Positions 54,727-63,834 are shown, numbered from the stretch's first letter. The stretch: DNA of 64,000 nucleotides from Roseivirga thermotolerans (GCF_014653175.1 NZ_BNAG01000001.1:558001-622000), one strand, 5' to 3'. Numbers and translations are program-made. Notes: a model not told the origin generated them from the sequence alone.

Positions 54727-55980
54727 ATGCCATACCTATTTACCTCAGAATCAGTATCGGAAGGTCACCCAGACAAAGTAGCAGACCAAATCTCCGATGC
54801 GCTGATAGACAATTTTCTGGCTTTCGATCCGGACTCAAAGGTAGCTTGCGAAACATTGGTTACCACCGGTCAGGTAGTTTTGGCCGGAGAGGTAAAGTCC
54901 AACACCTATCTCGATGTGCAGAGAATTGCCAGAGATGTGATCGAAAAAATAGGTTACACTAAGGCAGAGTATCAATTCGACAGCAAATCTTGCGGTGTAC
55001 TATCGGCTATTCATGAACAATCCGAAGACATTAACCGTGGGGTAGATAGAGCTTCAAAAGAACTGCAAGGCGCAGGCGACCAAGGCATGATGTTTGGCTA
55101 CGCAACCAACGAAACGGAAAACTACATGCCTCTTGCTCTGGATTTGTCTCACAAGATACTGCAAGTGCTGGCAGACCTTAGAAGAGAAAACAAAGAAATT
55201 ACTTACCTGAGACCCGATGCTAAATCGCAGGTTACTATAGAGTACAACGATGACAACACCCCTACTCGCATCGATGCTATTGTGGTGTCTACACAGCACG
55301 ATGATTTTGACGAGGAGGAAGCTATGCTGGCCAAAATTAAATCTGACATCATCAACATTCTGATCCCACGAGTTAAAGCTCAATTGCCAGAAAGAATTCA
55401 GAAGCTGTTCAACGATGATATCAAATACCACATCAACCCTACAGGAAAGTTTGTTATTGGAGGGCCACATGGAGATACAGGTCTAACCGGGCGTAAAATT
55501 ATTGTAGACACTTATGGCGGTAAGGGGGCTCATGGTGGCGGTGCATTTTCTGGTAAGGACCCCTCTAAAGTAGACCGGTCTGCGGCTTATGCAACGCGAC
55601 ATATTGCCAAAAACCTTGTGGCAGCCGGAGTAGCCGATGAAGTACTTGTTCAGGTGTCCTATGCCATTGGCGTAGTTGAGCCAATGGGCATTTATGTGAA
55701 CACTTATGGTACTTCTAAAGTCCAAATGAACGATGGCGATATAGCCAGAAAGGTTTCCGAAATTTTCGATATGCGTCCTTACGCCATCGAAACCAGGCTC
55801 AATTTAAGAACACCCATGTATTCAGAAACAGCCGCCTATGGCCACATGGGAAGAAAAAACGAAGTAGTAAAGAAAGTATTCATCAATTCTAACAATCAGC
55901 CTCAGGAGTTTGAAGTAGAACTATTTACCTGGGAAAAATTAGATTATGTAGATAAGGTGAAAAAGGCATTCGGCCTGTAA
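54727..55980 (+). CDS. metK: S-adenosylmethionine synthase
   Basis: 417 residues: [50 protein letters not shown] and the [12 protein letters not shown] loop. It makes AdoMet from methionine and ATP. Own promoter; followed by an inverted-repeat element. Confidence 0.98.
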   Translation: MPYLFTSESVSEGHPDKVADQISDALIDNFLAFDPDSKVACETLVTTGQVVLAGEVKSNTYLDVQRIARDVIEKIGYTKAEYQFDSKSCGVLSAIHEQSEDINRGVDRASKELQGAGDQGMMFGYATNETENYMPLALDLSHKILQVLADLRRENKEITYLRPDAKSQVTIEYNDDNTPTRIDAIVVSTQHDDFDEEEAMLAKIKSDIINILIPRVKAQLPERIQKLFNDDIKYHINPTGKFVIGGPHGDTGLTGRKIIVDTYGGKGAHGGGAFSGKDPSKVDRSAAYATRHIAKNLVAAGVADEVLVQVSYAIGVVEPMGIYVNTYGTSKVQMNDGDIARKVSEIFDMRPYAIETRLNLRTPMYSETAAYGHMGRKNEVVKKVFINSNNQPQEFEVELFTWEKLDYVDKVKKAFGL

Positions 55981-55983
55981 AAT

Positions 55984-56139
55984 AAAGAGGCTGTTTCAAA
56001 AGCTCTAAAACTCCCCATTCTGAATTCAATCAGAATCTATGAGTTCTATAATGAGCACTGTGAAGACCCTGCAACCTGCCTTTACATAAGGCAGGCAAGT
56101 TCAGGGTAACGCTCATTTAGCTTTTGAGACAGCTTCTTT
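55984..56139. repeat. Branched inverted-repeat element between metK and hpf
   Basis: Outer arms of 21 bp (55984-56004 and 56119-56139) match in 19 of 21 positions. Nested inside are ATTCTG/CAGAAT, ATGAGC (56051)/GCTCAT (56111), ACCCTG (56066)/CAGGGT (56102) and CCTGCCT (56075)/AGGCAGG (56089). It would fold into a branched hairpin in either RNA strand. It lies between convergent genes, so it may be a two-way terminator or a small non-coding mobile element (MITE-like); no transposase gene or clear target duplication is visible. Confidence 0.7.
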
Positions 56140-56163
56140 CATTTTCTGTTATAGTTGGGCGAC

Positions 56164-56460
56164 CTAGTGGGCTAGCATTTTTTCCTTATGCCGCTTTATC
56201 TGTCTTCTAAGTGCCTCCGTACAATGATCTGTGGCCGCCTCAAAAGAACCATTGGTTTTTTGGGCAAATAACTGTTCGCCCGGCACATTGAGCTTAATCT
56301 CTACAGTTTTGTTTTGTACACCCTCATTATTCAATCGAAGAATTACCTCGGCATCAATAGTCCTCTCATAAAAGGTATCCAGCTTGTCTAGTTTCTTTTG
56401 GATAAAATTGATCAACTTGATGTCTGCATCGAAGTGGAGTGATTGAACTTGTACTTTCAT
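56164..56460 (-). CDS. hpf: Ribosome hibernation-promoting factor, short form
   Basis: 98 residues: VQVQSLHFDADIKLINFIQKKL, RTIDAEVILRLN and TDHCTEALRRQIKRHKE, the HPF/RaiA fold without the long-form C-terminal tail. It holds 70S ribosomes in an inactive state in slow growth. It is 25 bp behind the Xer gene on the same strand, so they may be co-transcribed. Confidence 0.9.
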   Translation of the reverse strand: MKVQVQSLHFDADIKLINFIQKKLDKLDTFYERTIDAEVILRLNNEGVQNKTVEIKLNVPGEQLFAQKTNGSFEAATDHCTEALRRQIKRHKEKMLAH

Positions 56461-56485
56461 GATGATATAATTTTAAGGGTTAAAC

Positions 56486-57367
56486 TTATGCCTTTGGGTG
56501 GGCCTGATCGAAAACCGACTTCAGCTTGTCCAAAGAATTATGTGTATAAACTTGAGTTGCTGCCAAACTACTGTGCCCCAACAAATCTTTCACCGCATTC
56601 AAATCGGCACCTTTGTTCAACAAATGTGTGGCAAAGGTATGGCGCAACGCATGAGGGCTCTTCTTATCCAATGACTGTACCTGACTAAGATACTTCTTCA
56701 CTATTCGGTAGACCAGCATCGGATATGCCTGCCCTCCATTCTTGTTAACGATCAAAAACGAATCGCTATCGTGAGAAAAGGCATGATTTTTCTCAGTTAT
56801 ATAATTTTTTAACAAACTGTTCAATGAACGGGATATAGGAATTATACGCTCCTTATTTCTTTTACCCAAAACCTTTATGGTAGACTGGCCGGGGTTAAAG
56901 TCTGAAACCCTTAGACCTAAAAGTTCTGAGAGCCGAATGCCAGTTCCGTAGAGAAGCTCTAGCAACAGTTGCTCCATTTGGCCCTCCAGTGAATCGTCAA
57001 AAACTAACCTATTCAGAAAATCGGAAAACTCCTCCTCATTCGCAAAGCCGGGTAGTTCTTTTTTTACTTTTAACGACTTTATCTTGACAGTCGGATCTTG
57101 TGAAATAGTATCTCTCTTGAGCAGATACTTATAAAACGATTTAAGTGAAGCAATCTTTCTGTTTACACTTCGGGGAGAAGTACCGCCATCCATCAAAGAC
57201 AAAACCCAGGCCCTAATCATTAATTGATTGGCTTCGGTTATGTTTTGAACTTTAAACTTACTTTGGCAGAAAAACTCGAATTGCTTTAAGTCGTTTTGGT
57301 AAGACTTAACAGTGTGTTGGCTGTAGCGCTTTTCGTAGGATATGTATCTAAGGAAGGAATCTACCAT
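56486..57367 (-). CDS. Tyrosine recombinase, XerC/XerD type
   Basis: 293 residues: a SAM-like N-terminal domain (YISYEKRYSQHTVKSYQND) and the catalytic domain with Arg in GIRLSELLGLR, HALRHTFATHLL (His-x-x-Arg), and the tyrosine in HSSLAATQVYTHNS. Length fits chromosome dimer resolution enzymes rather than integrases of larger elements. XerC or XerD cannot be told apart here. Confidence 0.88.
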   Translation of the reverse strand: MVDSFLRYISYEKRYSQHTVKSYQNDLKQFEFFCQSKFKVQNITEANQLMIRAWVLSLMDGGTSPRSVNRKIASLKSFYKYLLKRDTISQDPTVKIKSLKVKKELPGFANEEEFSDFLNRLVFDDSLEGQMEQLLLELLYGTGIRLSELLGLRVSDFNPGQSTIKVLGKRNKERIIPISRSLNSLLKNYITEKNHAFSHDSDSFLIVNKNGGQAYPMLVYRIVKKYLSQVQSLDKKSPHALRHTFATHLLNKGADLNAVKDLLGHSSLAATQVYTHNSLDKLKSVFDQAHPKA

Positions 57368-57429
57368 GCCAGTACTGCGTCATTACACACAGTACTAACA
57401 TAGCAATTTATAACTACTAAAGAAATGGA

Positions 57430-57624
57430 TTAGTAGTTTTCTTTGGCGTACATTTTTTGCTTGTAAGCCGCTTTGATTTTCTCGTTTCTGCGGGTGACAG
57501 AAGGCTTCTCGAAATTCGTTCTAGATCTCAATTCTCTTAGAACTCCGGTTCGCTCAAATTTCTTTTTGAAACGCTTGAGCGCCTTATCGATTGATTCGTT
57601 TTCTTTTACGTTGATAATGATCAT
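57430..57624 (-). CDS. rpsU: Small ribosomal subunit protein bS21
   Basis: 64 residues: MIIINVKENESIDKALKRFK then KKFERTGVLRELRSR, the standard bS21 fold. It sits near the 3' end of 16S rRNA. It has a strong Shine-Dalgarno sequence, rare in this phylum, discussed under the leader entry. Confidence 0.97.
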   Translation of the reverse strand: MIIINVKENESIDKALKRFKKKFERTGVLRELRSRTNFEKPSVTRRNEKIKAAYKQKMYAKENY

Positions 57625-57632
57625 AATCTAAA

Positions 57633-57642
57633 CACCTCCTCT
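57633..57642 (-). promoter_or_regulatory. Strong Shine-Dalgarno sequence of rpsU
   Basis: On the minus strand AGAGGAGGTG, ending 8 nt before the ATG at 57624, matches the anti-Shine-Dalgarno core GGAGGTG perfectly. Most genes in this window lack such a site. In Flavobacterium johnsoniae, bS21 helps hide the anti-SD and rpsU mRNA keeps a strong SD, a self-control loop; the same is inferred here. Confidence 0.8.
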
Positions 57643-57653
57643 CAAATGGAGCG

Positions 57654-57661
57654 CAAAGTTA
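57654..57661 (-). promoter_or_regulatory. -7 promoter box before rpsU
   Basis: TAACTTTG on the minus strand, 29 bp before the ATG, fits TAnnTTTG. A TTGG lies 19 nt upstream (57684-57681), a partial -33 box. The start point would fall just before the SD. Confidence 0.5.
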
Positions 57662-57699
57662 AAGAAAGGATTTACAGATTCCAAGGAAGGTAGAATGAT

Positions 57700-58839
57700 T
57701 TACCGAAGTATCTGCCTAGAAATCACCAGTTTTTGAATTTCGGAGGTGCCTTCACCAATTGTACACAATTTGCTGTCTCTATAATACTTCTCTACCGGAT
57801 AGTCCTTTGTATAGCCATATCCACCAAAAATCTGAACAGCCTCATTGGCAAAAGATACCGCACACTCAGAAGCATAGTACTTGGCCATGGCCGACTCTTT
57901 GGTTACCGGCTTGCCATTATTCTTTAAGTGAGCCGCCTGGTAGGTTAGTAGCTTGGCACATTCTAGTTTAGTAGCCATGTCGGCCAATTTGAACGATATG
58001 CCCTGAAAATTAAAGATTGGCTGATTAAACTGATGCCTTTCTTGTGAATAGGCCAAAGCAGCTTCAAAGGCTCCCTCAGCTATCCCCAAACTCAGGGCAG
58101 CAATGGAAATACGACCTCCGTCCAAAACCTTCATAGCCTGAACAAAGCCCTCTCCTTCTTTACCTAACATGTTTGTTTCAGGTATCCGGCAGTCTTCAAA
58201 AATCATCTCAGCCGTTTCAGAGGTTCGCATACCCAGCTTATCCTCCTTCTTACCCGCTTTAAAACCAGGGGTTCCTCTTTCTACCACAAAGGCAGTCATT
58301 CCATGCGAATCGCCAACTTCTCCGGTTCTCACAATGACCACAGCCACATCTCCAGACTTGCCATGTGTAATCCAGTTTTTTGTACCGTTAATTACCCACT
58401 CGTTGCCATCTTTTCTGGCCGTAGTTTTCATGTTGCCGGCATCTGAACCTGTGTTTGGCTCGGTCAACCCCCAGGCACCAATCCACTCAGCTGTAGCCAG
58501 CTTTGGTAGCCAACGTTGCTTTTGCTCTTCATTGCCAAACTGTAAAATGTGTCCGGTACACAAAGAGTTATGCGCAGCCACAGAAAGACCAATTCCCGGG
58601 TCGAGCTTAGCCACCTCAGAAACCACTGTAATGTATTCATCATAGGTAAAACCAGAACCACCATAGGCCTGGGGTACCAACACTCCCATTAGGCCCAACT
58701 CTCCAAACTTCTTGAAAATATGAACCGGAAACTCTTGCTTATCGTCCCACTCATTGCGAAAAGGGGCTATTTCTCTCTCTCCAAAGTCTTTGATCATATC
58801 AGCAATCAGTCGCTGATTCTCGTTCAATTCAAAATCCAT
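57700..58839 (-). CDS. Acyl-CoA dehydrogenase
   Basis: 379 residues: GAWGLTEPNTGSDAGNMKTTA (first part; GLTEPxxGSD signature at about residue 130), WVINGTKNWITHG, the Glu-bearing QIFGGYGYTKDYPVEKYYRD and GTSEIQKLVISR at the end. It oxidises acyl-CoA at the alpha-beta bond with FAD. Short-chain type substrate is likely, but not proven. Divergent from rfbB, with a palindrome in the gap. Confidence 0.92.
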   Translation of the reverse strand: MDFELNENQRLIADMIKDFGEREIAPFRNEWDDKQEFPVHIFKKFGELGLMGVLVPQAYGGSGFTYDEYITVVSEVAKLDPGIGLSVAAHNSLCTGHILQFGNEEQKQRWLPKLATAEWIGAWGLTEPNTGSDAGNMKTTARKDGNEWVINGTKNWITHGKSGDVAVVIVRTGEVGDSHGMTAFVVERGTPGFKAGKKEDKLGMRTSETAEMIFEDCRIPETNMLGKEGEGFVQAMKVLDGGRISIAALSLGIAEGAFEAALAYSQERHQFNQPIFNFQGISFKLADMATKLECAKLLTYQAAHLKNNGKPVTKESAMAKYYASECAVSFANEAVQIFGGYGYTKDYPVEKYYRDSKLCTIGEGTSEIQKLVISRQILR

Positions 58840-58885
58840 TTCCCTTATAGTTTGTCGAAAATTACCAAATTTGAGTTACCAAACA

Positions 58886-58895
58886 AACGATCGTT
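58886..58895. promoter_or_regulatory. AACGATCGTT palindrome before the acyl-CoA dehydrogenase gene
   Basis: A perfect 10-bp palindrome 47 bp before the dehydrogenase ATG, in the divergent gap with rfbB. The shape (AACGnnCGTT) is like sites of TetR-family repressors of fatty-acid genes. No such regulator gene is nearby. Confidence 0.4.
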
Positions 58896-58929
58896 AGGTA
58901 GAATAGTTTAACGATAATTTGGAGAGCTT

Positions 58930-58937
58930 TAACTTTG
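58930..58937 (+). promoter_or_regulatory. -7 promoter box before rfbB
   Basis: TAACTTTG fits TAnnTTTG, 71 bp before the rfbB ATG. TTTA (58907-58910) lies 19 nt upstream as a partial -33 box. Confidence 0.45.
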
Positions 58938-59008
58938 AAAATCAGACATTCAACTAAATTGCACCTGTAATTAAAACATACTCAATTAGCTTCGTGAAAA
59001 ATCCTATC

Positions 59009-60058
59009 ATGAAAAAAATATTGATCACGGGAGGGGCTGGGTTTATTGGCAGCCATGTAGTTCGGCTCTTCGTGAACAACTATCAAGACTATTATATCTT
59101 CAATCTGGATGCGCTCACCTATGCGGGTAATCTGGAAAACCTCAAGGATGTACAAGGGGCGTCTAATTATACCTTCTTAAAAGGTGATATTACAGACGCT
59201 GAATTTCTGGACGACTTGTTTGCTACCCATCGTTTCGATGGGGTCATACATCTGGCGGCAGAATCGCATGTAGACCGGTCTATTGCCGACCCCCTGGCTT
59301 TCGTTAAAACCAACATTATAGGTACGGTCAACTTGTTGAACGCTGCCAAAAAACACTGGGCAGACAACTTGGAGGGCAAAAGGTTTTATCACATTTCTAC
59401 TGATGAGGTCTATGGATCGCTGGGTGAAACAGGATTCTTCTTAGAAAGTACTCCTTACGATCCTCAATCGCCCTACTCTGCCTCAAAAGCAGGGTCTGAT
59501 CATTTTGTAAGGGCTTATGCAAATACCTACAAATTGCCCGTGGTTATTTCCAATTGTTCCAATAACTATGGCCCTAATCAGTTTCCGGAAAAATTGCTAC
59601 CGCTTTGCATACACAATATCAAAAATAACAAGCCTCTACCCATTTATGGCAAAGGGGATAACATACGAGACTGGCTGTATGTGGTAGACCATGCCAGAGC
59701 CATCGATGTGATCTTTCACAGGGGTAGGCTGGGCGAAACTTATAACATTGGTGGGTTTAATGAGTGGAAGAACCTGGACATTGTAGAACTTCTCTGTGAC
59801 GTAATGGACCGCAAGTTGGGCCGTACCTTGGGGCAGTCCAGAAAGCTTATCACTTTTGTGAAAGACCGGGCCGGCCACGACAAGCGTTATGCCATAGATG
59901 CTTCGAAAATTAAAGATGAACTGGGATGGCAGCCCTCGCTGCAGTTTGAAGAGGGTTTGGAGAAAACCGTAGATTGGTACCTGGCCAATGAAGAATGGTT
60001 GGATCATGTAACTTCGGGTGCGTACCAAAACTATTACCAAAAACAATATCAGATATGA
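59009..60058 (+). CDS. rfbB: dTDP-glucose 4,6-dehydratase
   Basis: About 349 residues: [46 protein letters not shown] and the catalytic [10 protein letters not shown]. It makes dTDP-4-keto-6-deoxyglucose for dTDP-rhamnose and related sugars. The ATG at 59009 is preferred; a GTG at 58994 would add five residues. It overlaps rfbA by 4 bp (ATGA). No rfbC or rfbD is present in the window. Confidence 0.95.
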   Translation: MKKILITGGAGFIGSHVVRLFVNNYQDYYIFNLDALTYAGNLENLKDVQGASNYTFLKGDITDAEFLDDLFATHRFDGVIHLAAESHVDRSIADPLAFVKTNIIGTVNLLNAAKKHWADNLEGKRFYHISTDEVYGSLGETGFFLESTPYDPQSPYSASKAGSDHFVRAYANTYKLPVVISNCSNNYGPNQFPEKLLPLCIHNIKNNKPLPIYGKGDNIRDWLYVVDHARAIDVIFHRGRLGETYNIGGFNEWKNLDIVELLCDVMDRKLGRTLGQSRKLITFVKDRAGHDKRYAIDASKIKDELGWQPSLQFEEGLEKTVDWYLANEEWLDHVTSGAYQNYYQKQYQI

Positions 60059-60918
60059 AGGGAATCATTTTGGCCGGAGGTTCCGGCACCAGACTATATC
60101 CGCTTACATATACTGTAAGTAAGCAGCTAATGCCGGTTTATGATAAACCCATGATCTATTACCCTTTGTCTATACTCATGCTGGCGGGTATCAGAGAAAT
60201 ACTGATTATTTCAACCCCTCACGACTTGCCTAACTTCATTAAATTGTTAGGCGATGGTAGCCGCATTGGTTGCTCGTTTAGCTATGCGGAACAGCCCAAA
60301 CCGGAAGGTTTGGCACAGGCTTTTACCATTGGAGAGGAATTCATTGGCAACGACAAAGTAGCCCTTATTCTGGGAGATAATATTTTCTATGGATCGGGTT
60401 TGCCAAAATTGCTGAAGGAAAATGCCGATCCGGAGGGAGGCATTGTTTATGCTTACCGCGTAAACGATCCGGAACGTTACGGAGTGGTGGAGTTTGATAA
60501 AGACATGAACGCCATTTCCATAGAAGAAAAACCACAAAACCCAAAGTCCAACTGGGCGGTACCGGGCTTGTACTTCTACGACAATCAGGTGGTTGACATT
60601 GCCAAAAACCTAAAACCCAGTGCCAGAGGTGAGCTGGAAATTACCGATGTAAACAAAACCTACCTGAATATGGGGCAGCTCAAGGTGAGCACTATGGACC
60701 GTGGAACGGCCTGGCTGGATACCGGAACGATTGATTCGCTGATGCAGGCGGGGCAGTTTGTTCAAATCCTGGAAAAAAGGCAGGGTATCAAAATCTCATG
60801 TATCGAAGAAATTGCCTACCGAATGGGTTATATCTCTTCAGAAAAACTAGCAGAAATTGCCCGGCCTCTTGAAAAGTCGGGATATGGCGAGTACCTACTC
60901 GGTTTACTAAAGCAGTAA
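60055..60918 (+). CDS. rfbA: Glucose-1-phosphate thymidylyltransferase
   Basis: 287 residues from the ATG at 60055: [33 protein letters not shown] and [11 protein letters not shown] are RfbA/RmlA signatures. The frame stays open back to 59995, but that stretch lies within rfbB and is not conserved. It makes dTDP-glucose for RfbB. Ends 1 bp before the convergent M28 gene. Confidence 0.96.
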   Translation: MKGIILAGGSGTRLYPLTYTVSKQLMPVYDKPMIYYPLSILMLAGIREILIISTPHDLPNFIKLLGDGSRIGCSFSYAEQPKPEGLAQAFTIGEEFIGNDKVALILGDNIFYGSGLPKLLKENADPEGGIVYAYRVNDPERYGVVEFDKDMNAISIEEKPQNPKSNWAVPGLYFYDNQVVDIAKNLKPSARGELEITDVNKTYLNMGQLKVSTMDRGTAWLDTGTIDSLMQAGQFVQILEKRQGIKISCIEEIAYRMGYISSEKLAEIARPLEKSGYGEYLLGLLKQ

Positions 60919-60919
60919 A

Positions 60920-61924
60920 CTACTCGTTGTAGAGTACAGTGAGTACCACATGTGCCACAGCACCCAATACGTCTTTTGAAATTACCGAAAGATTGTCTTC
61001 CTGTGTGTGGTGATATGGCCCAAAGTCATTGACATTTTTCCGATAATCAATAATGTCAATCATCGGTATGCGCGCATGTTCATTCACAAACTTATGATCG
61101 TCAATAATCAGTCCCATGCCCATCTCTTTGACAAACAGGTTGGAGTAACCCAGTTCATGGGCAATATCCCATGTTCGGGATAACACTCGGCCGGCATTCT
61201 GCTGCGAAACACCATCGTAGTAAAACGTAGATCCCTGAGCCCCTACCATATCCAGAAGAATACCGTAGTATGCCGTATAGTTTGGATTATGCTTGTTTTT
61301 GCTCCAATACTGAGACCCCAAACAATACCAAGACTCTTTACCATAGTCTCTGGGATTGGCCACATCGCTCATGTTTTCGTGTTGCCCCCAATCTTCCCCA
61401 TCAAATAAAATCATATCAACTCCAACAGCAGGAGGGTTATCGCCACTCATTATTCGAGCTATTTCCAGTAACACGGCCACACCACTTCCGCCATCATTGG
61501 CACCATCTATCTTTATCATATCATTGTTTGGGTCCTTATCGCCAAACGGCCTGGTATCCCAGTGAGCTGCCAACAAGATTCTCTTTTTTGCACTAGGGTT
61601 AAACGAGGCGATAATATTCTTAAGCTGAACCTCCGTTCCGTCATAAACCCTGTCTTTGAATGCCTGCACAGTCACTTTACCACCATATCCTTCAAACTTA
61701 TTTACAAACCAATTGGCTGCATGCTCATGAGCCTCGGTATTTGGCACTCTGGGGCCAAACTCCACCTGCTGCTCCACAAAAGCATACAGTGAATCCTTGT
61801 TGGGTCTGGGAGCCTCTTTTAAGTTCAGGCTTGCTTTTGCTACAGAAGTTTTGCTTCCCGTAGAGTCGCAAGAAAAAGTAATAGCGGCCAAAAATGCCAA
61901 CAGCAGTAAACAGGCTTTTTTCAT
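60920..61924 (-). CDS. M28-family zinc lipoprotein, glutaminyl cyclase-like
   Basis: 334 residues: a lipoprotein signal (MKKACLLLLAFLAAITFSC, Cys at residue 19) and an M28 fold with the metal ligands in LLAAHWDTRPFGDKD, GANDGGSGVAVLLE, LFDGEDWGQ, LLDMVG and GPYHHTQEDN. The sequence around the zinc and the FGDKDPN loop is like type II glutaminyl cyclases, which turn N-terminal Gln to pyroglutamate on exported proteins; an aminopeptidase cannot be excluded. Anchored in a membrane of the cell envelope. Confidence 0.8.
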   Translation of the reverse strand: MKKACLLLLAFLAAITFSCDSTGSKTSVAKASLNLKEAPRPNKDSLYAFVEQQVEFGPRVPNTEAHEHAANWFVNKFEGYGGKVTVQAFKDRVYDGTEVQLKNIIASFNPSAKKRILLAAHWDTRPFGDKDPNNDMIKIDGANDGGSGVAVLLEIARIMSGDNPPAVGVDMILFDGEDWGQHENMSDVANPRDYGKESWYCLGSQYWSKNKHNPNYTAYYGILLDMVGAQGSTFYYDGVSQQNAGRVLSRTWDIAHELGYSNLFVKEMGMGLIIDDHKFVNEHARIPMIDIIDYRKNVNDFGPYHHTQEDNLSVISKDVLGAVAHVVLTVLYNE

Positions 61925-61985
61925 AACATCTTATTCTTGAGGTAAAAATAAAGGCATTTCTGGTTCTGAACGAATGAAAGAGCTA

Positions 61986-62016
61986 TTTGATATGAAATAA
62001 AAAACCTCTATTTTTG
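61986..62016 (+). promoter_or_regulatory. Bacteroidota promoter for rimP-nusA-infB
   Basis: TTTG (61986-61989), 19 nt, then TATTTTTG (62009-62016): a full match to the TTTG / TAnnTTTG consensus. The start point is expected near 62023, 50 nt before the rimP ATG. Confidence 0.75.
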
Positions 62017-62038
62017 CAACACTTAATGGTTACTTTCC

Positions 62039-62061
62039 AGAGGGGACAGCAAGTCCCCTCT
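62039..62061 (+). promoter_or_regulatory. GC-rich leader hairpin before rimP
   Basis: AGAGGGGAC, loop AGCAA, then GTCCCCTCT: a perfect 9-bp stem followed by TTCATTATT, a short weak T-rich run. It ends 13 nt before the rimP ATG. It may act as an attenuator or mask the ribosome site; no second pairing partner was found by eye. Confidence 0.65.
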
Positions 62062-62074
62062 TTCATTATTGACT

Positions 62075-62545
62075 ATGAAAGAACTAACAGACCAAATAAA
62101 AACGCTTGCAGAAAGCCATTTGAAAGACGACAGCTACTTCATTGTAGATGTGATTTCCAAAGGTGTTTCGGGCAAAACAAAGATTTTGGTGCTGTTAGAT
62201 GGAGACCAGGGAGTAACCATAGATGATTGTGCCGAATTGAGCAGAAATTTGGCTGAAGATATTGAACTGGAAGATCTTATAGATGTGGCCTATGTACTGG
62301 AAGTTTCTTCACCGGGTCTTGACCACCCGCTTGCATCGCTAAGACAGTTCAGGAAAAATGTAGGTCGCAAACTGAGGGTCAGACTGAAGTCAGGAAGCCA
62401 GATAGAAGGCAACCTTCAGGTAGTAAACGAAGCCGCCATAGTGTTGGCTGCAGAAAGTAAAGAGAAAAAAAAGAAAGTGGTAGAAGAGAAAGAGATTTCC
62501 TTCGCGGATATTGAAAAAGCCAATGTGTTAGTGTCATTTAAGTAA
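62075..62545 (+). CDS. rimP: Ribosome maturation factor RimP
   Basis: 156 residues: DSYFIVDVISKGVSGKTKIL, DGDQGVTIDDCAELSRNL, YVLEVSSPGLDHPLAS and the C-terminal SH3-like half. It helps assemble the 30S subunit. The ATG at 62075 is chosen over a TTG at 62069. First gene of the operon with nusA (5 bp later). Confidence 0.95.
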   Translation: MKELTDQIKTLAESHLKDDSYFIVDVISKGVSGKTKILVLLDGDQGVTIDDCAELSRNLAEDIELEDLIDVAYVLEVSSPGLDHPLASLRQFRKNVGRKLRVRLKSGSQIEGNLQVVNEAAIVLAAESKEKKKKVVEEKEISFADIEKANVLVSFK

Positions 62546-62550
62546 AGAAA

Positions 62551-63795
62551 ATGGACAGTGGAATTTTAATTGAGTCTTTTGCAGATTTTGCAAAGCAGAA
62601 AAATGTCGATAGACCTACCATGATCAGAATTCTGGAAGATGTTTTCAGAACAATGATCCGCAAGAAATTCGAAGTAGACGATAATTTCGACATCATCATT
62701 AACGCAGACAAAGGAGACCTTGAAATATGGAGGTTTAGAGAAATCGTTGATGACGACTCTGAAGATATTTGGGACTATGATAAGATTAGTCTCACCGAGG
62801 CCAGAAAAATTGAGCCTGACTTTGAAATTGGCGAAGAAGTAGCTGAAGAAATCAAGCTGGAAGACTTTGGCCGAAGAGCTGTAATGACCGCTCGTCAGAC
62901 ACTAATTCAACGAATCAAAGACCTGGAGAAGGACATTCTGTACCAGAAATACAAAGACTTGGTTGGCGAAATTATTTCGGCCGAAGTTTATCAAATTCTG
63001 GGTAGAGAAGTATTGCTGGTAGATGGTGAAGGTAATGAGCTTTCACTGCCTAAGAACGAGCAAATTTCTAAAGACAGATTCCGTAAAGGAGACAACGTAA
63101 GAGCCATTGTAGATCGTGTTGAAATGATCAATGGCAACCCGAAAATTATCCTTTCCAGAACATCTGGTGAGTTCCTCGAAAGACTATTCGAAAGCGAAGT
63201 TCCGGAAGTATACGATGGCCTCATTACCATTAAGAAGGTGGTTCGTGAGCCCGGTGAAAGAGCAAAAGTAGCTGTTGAATCTTACGATGACAGAATAGAC
63301 CCTGTAGGAGCTTGCGTGGGTATGAAAGGCTCCAGAATTCACTCCATTGTAAGAGAGTTGCAAAACGAGAATATTGATGTGATCAACTTTACCGACAACA
63401 TGGAGCTCTACATTGCCAGAGCTTTGAGTCCGGCAAAGATATCGAGCATGAAAATACTGGGCGATGAGGGACGTGTATCTGTGTATCTCAAACCAGACCA
63501 GGTGTCTTTGGCCATCGGAAAAGGAGGCCAAAACATTAAACTCGCTTCTAAGCTGGTTGGCTTAGAAATAGATGTATTCAGAGAATTGAGCGACTACGAA
63601 GAAGAAGATGTTGATCTGGACGAATTTGCCGATGAGATTGACAGCTGGATTATCGATGAGCTCAAAAGAATTGGCCTTGATACTGCCAAAAGTGTTTTAG
63701 CCCTTGCTCAAGACGATATTGTAAGAAGAACTGAGCTGGAAGAAGAAACCGTAAAGTATCTATTCGAAATCCTTAATAAGGAGTTCGAGCAATAG
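62551..63795 (+). CDS. nusA: Transcription elongation/termination factor NusA
   Basis: 414 residues: N-terminal domain (ILIESFADFAKQKNVDRPTM), S1 domain (YKDLVGEIISAEVYQILGRE), two KH domains (ACVGMKGSRIHSIVRELQNE; LAIGKGGQNIKLASKLVG). It tunes pausing, termination and antitermination by RNA polymerase. The two C-terminal acidic repeats of E. coli NusA are short or absent, as is usual outside proteobacteria. infB follows after 39 bp. Confidence 0.96.
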   Translation: MDSGILIESFADFAKQKNVDRPTMIRILEDVFRTMIRKKFEVDDNFDIIINADKGDLEIWRFREIVDDDSEDIWDYDKISLTEARKIEPDFEIGEEVAEEIKLEDFGRRAVMTARQTLIQRIKDLEKDILYQKYKDLVGEIISAEVYQILGREVLLVDGEGNELSLPKNEQISKDRFRKGDNVRAIVDRVEMINGNPKIILSRTSGEFLERLFESEVPEVYDGLITIKKVVREPGERAKVAVESYDDRIDPVGACVGMKGSRIHSIVRELQNENIDVINFTDNMELYIARALSPAKISSMKILGDEGRVSVYLKPDQVSLAIGKGGQNIKLASKLVGLEIDVFRELSDYEEEDVDLDEFADEIDSWIIDELKRIGLDTAKSVLALAQDDIVRRTELEEETVKYLFEILNKEFEQ

Positions 63796-63834
63796 TAGAA
63801 TTTTATAAAACCTTAAAAAGAGGGATATTTGAGT

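Noticed and set aside
56486-57367. The Xer-type recombinase as an integrase of a mobile element
   Set aside because: Its length and motifs fit housekeeping XerC/D, its neighbours are core genes (hpf, rpsU), and no attachment repeats were seen.
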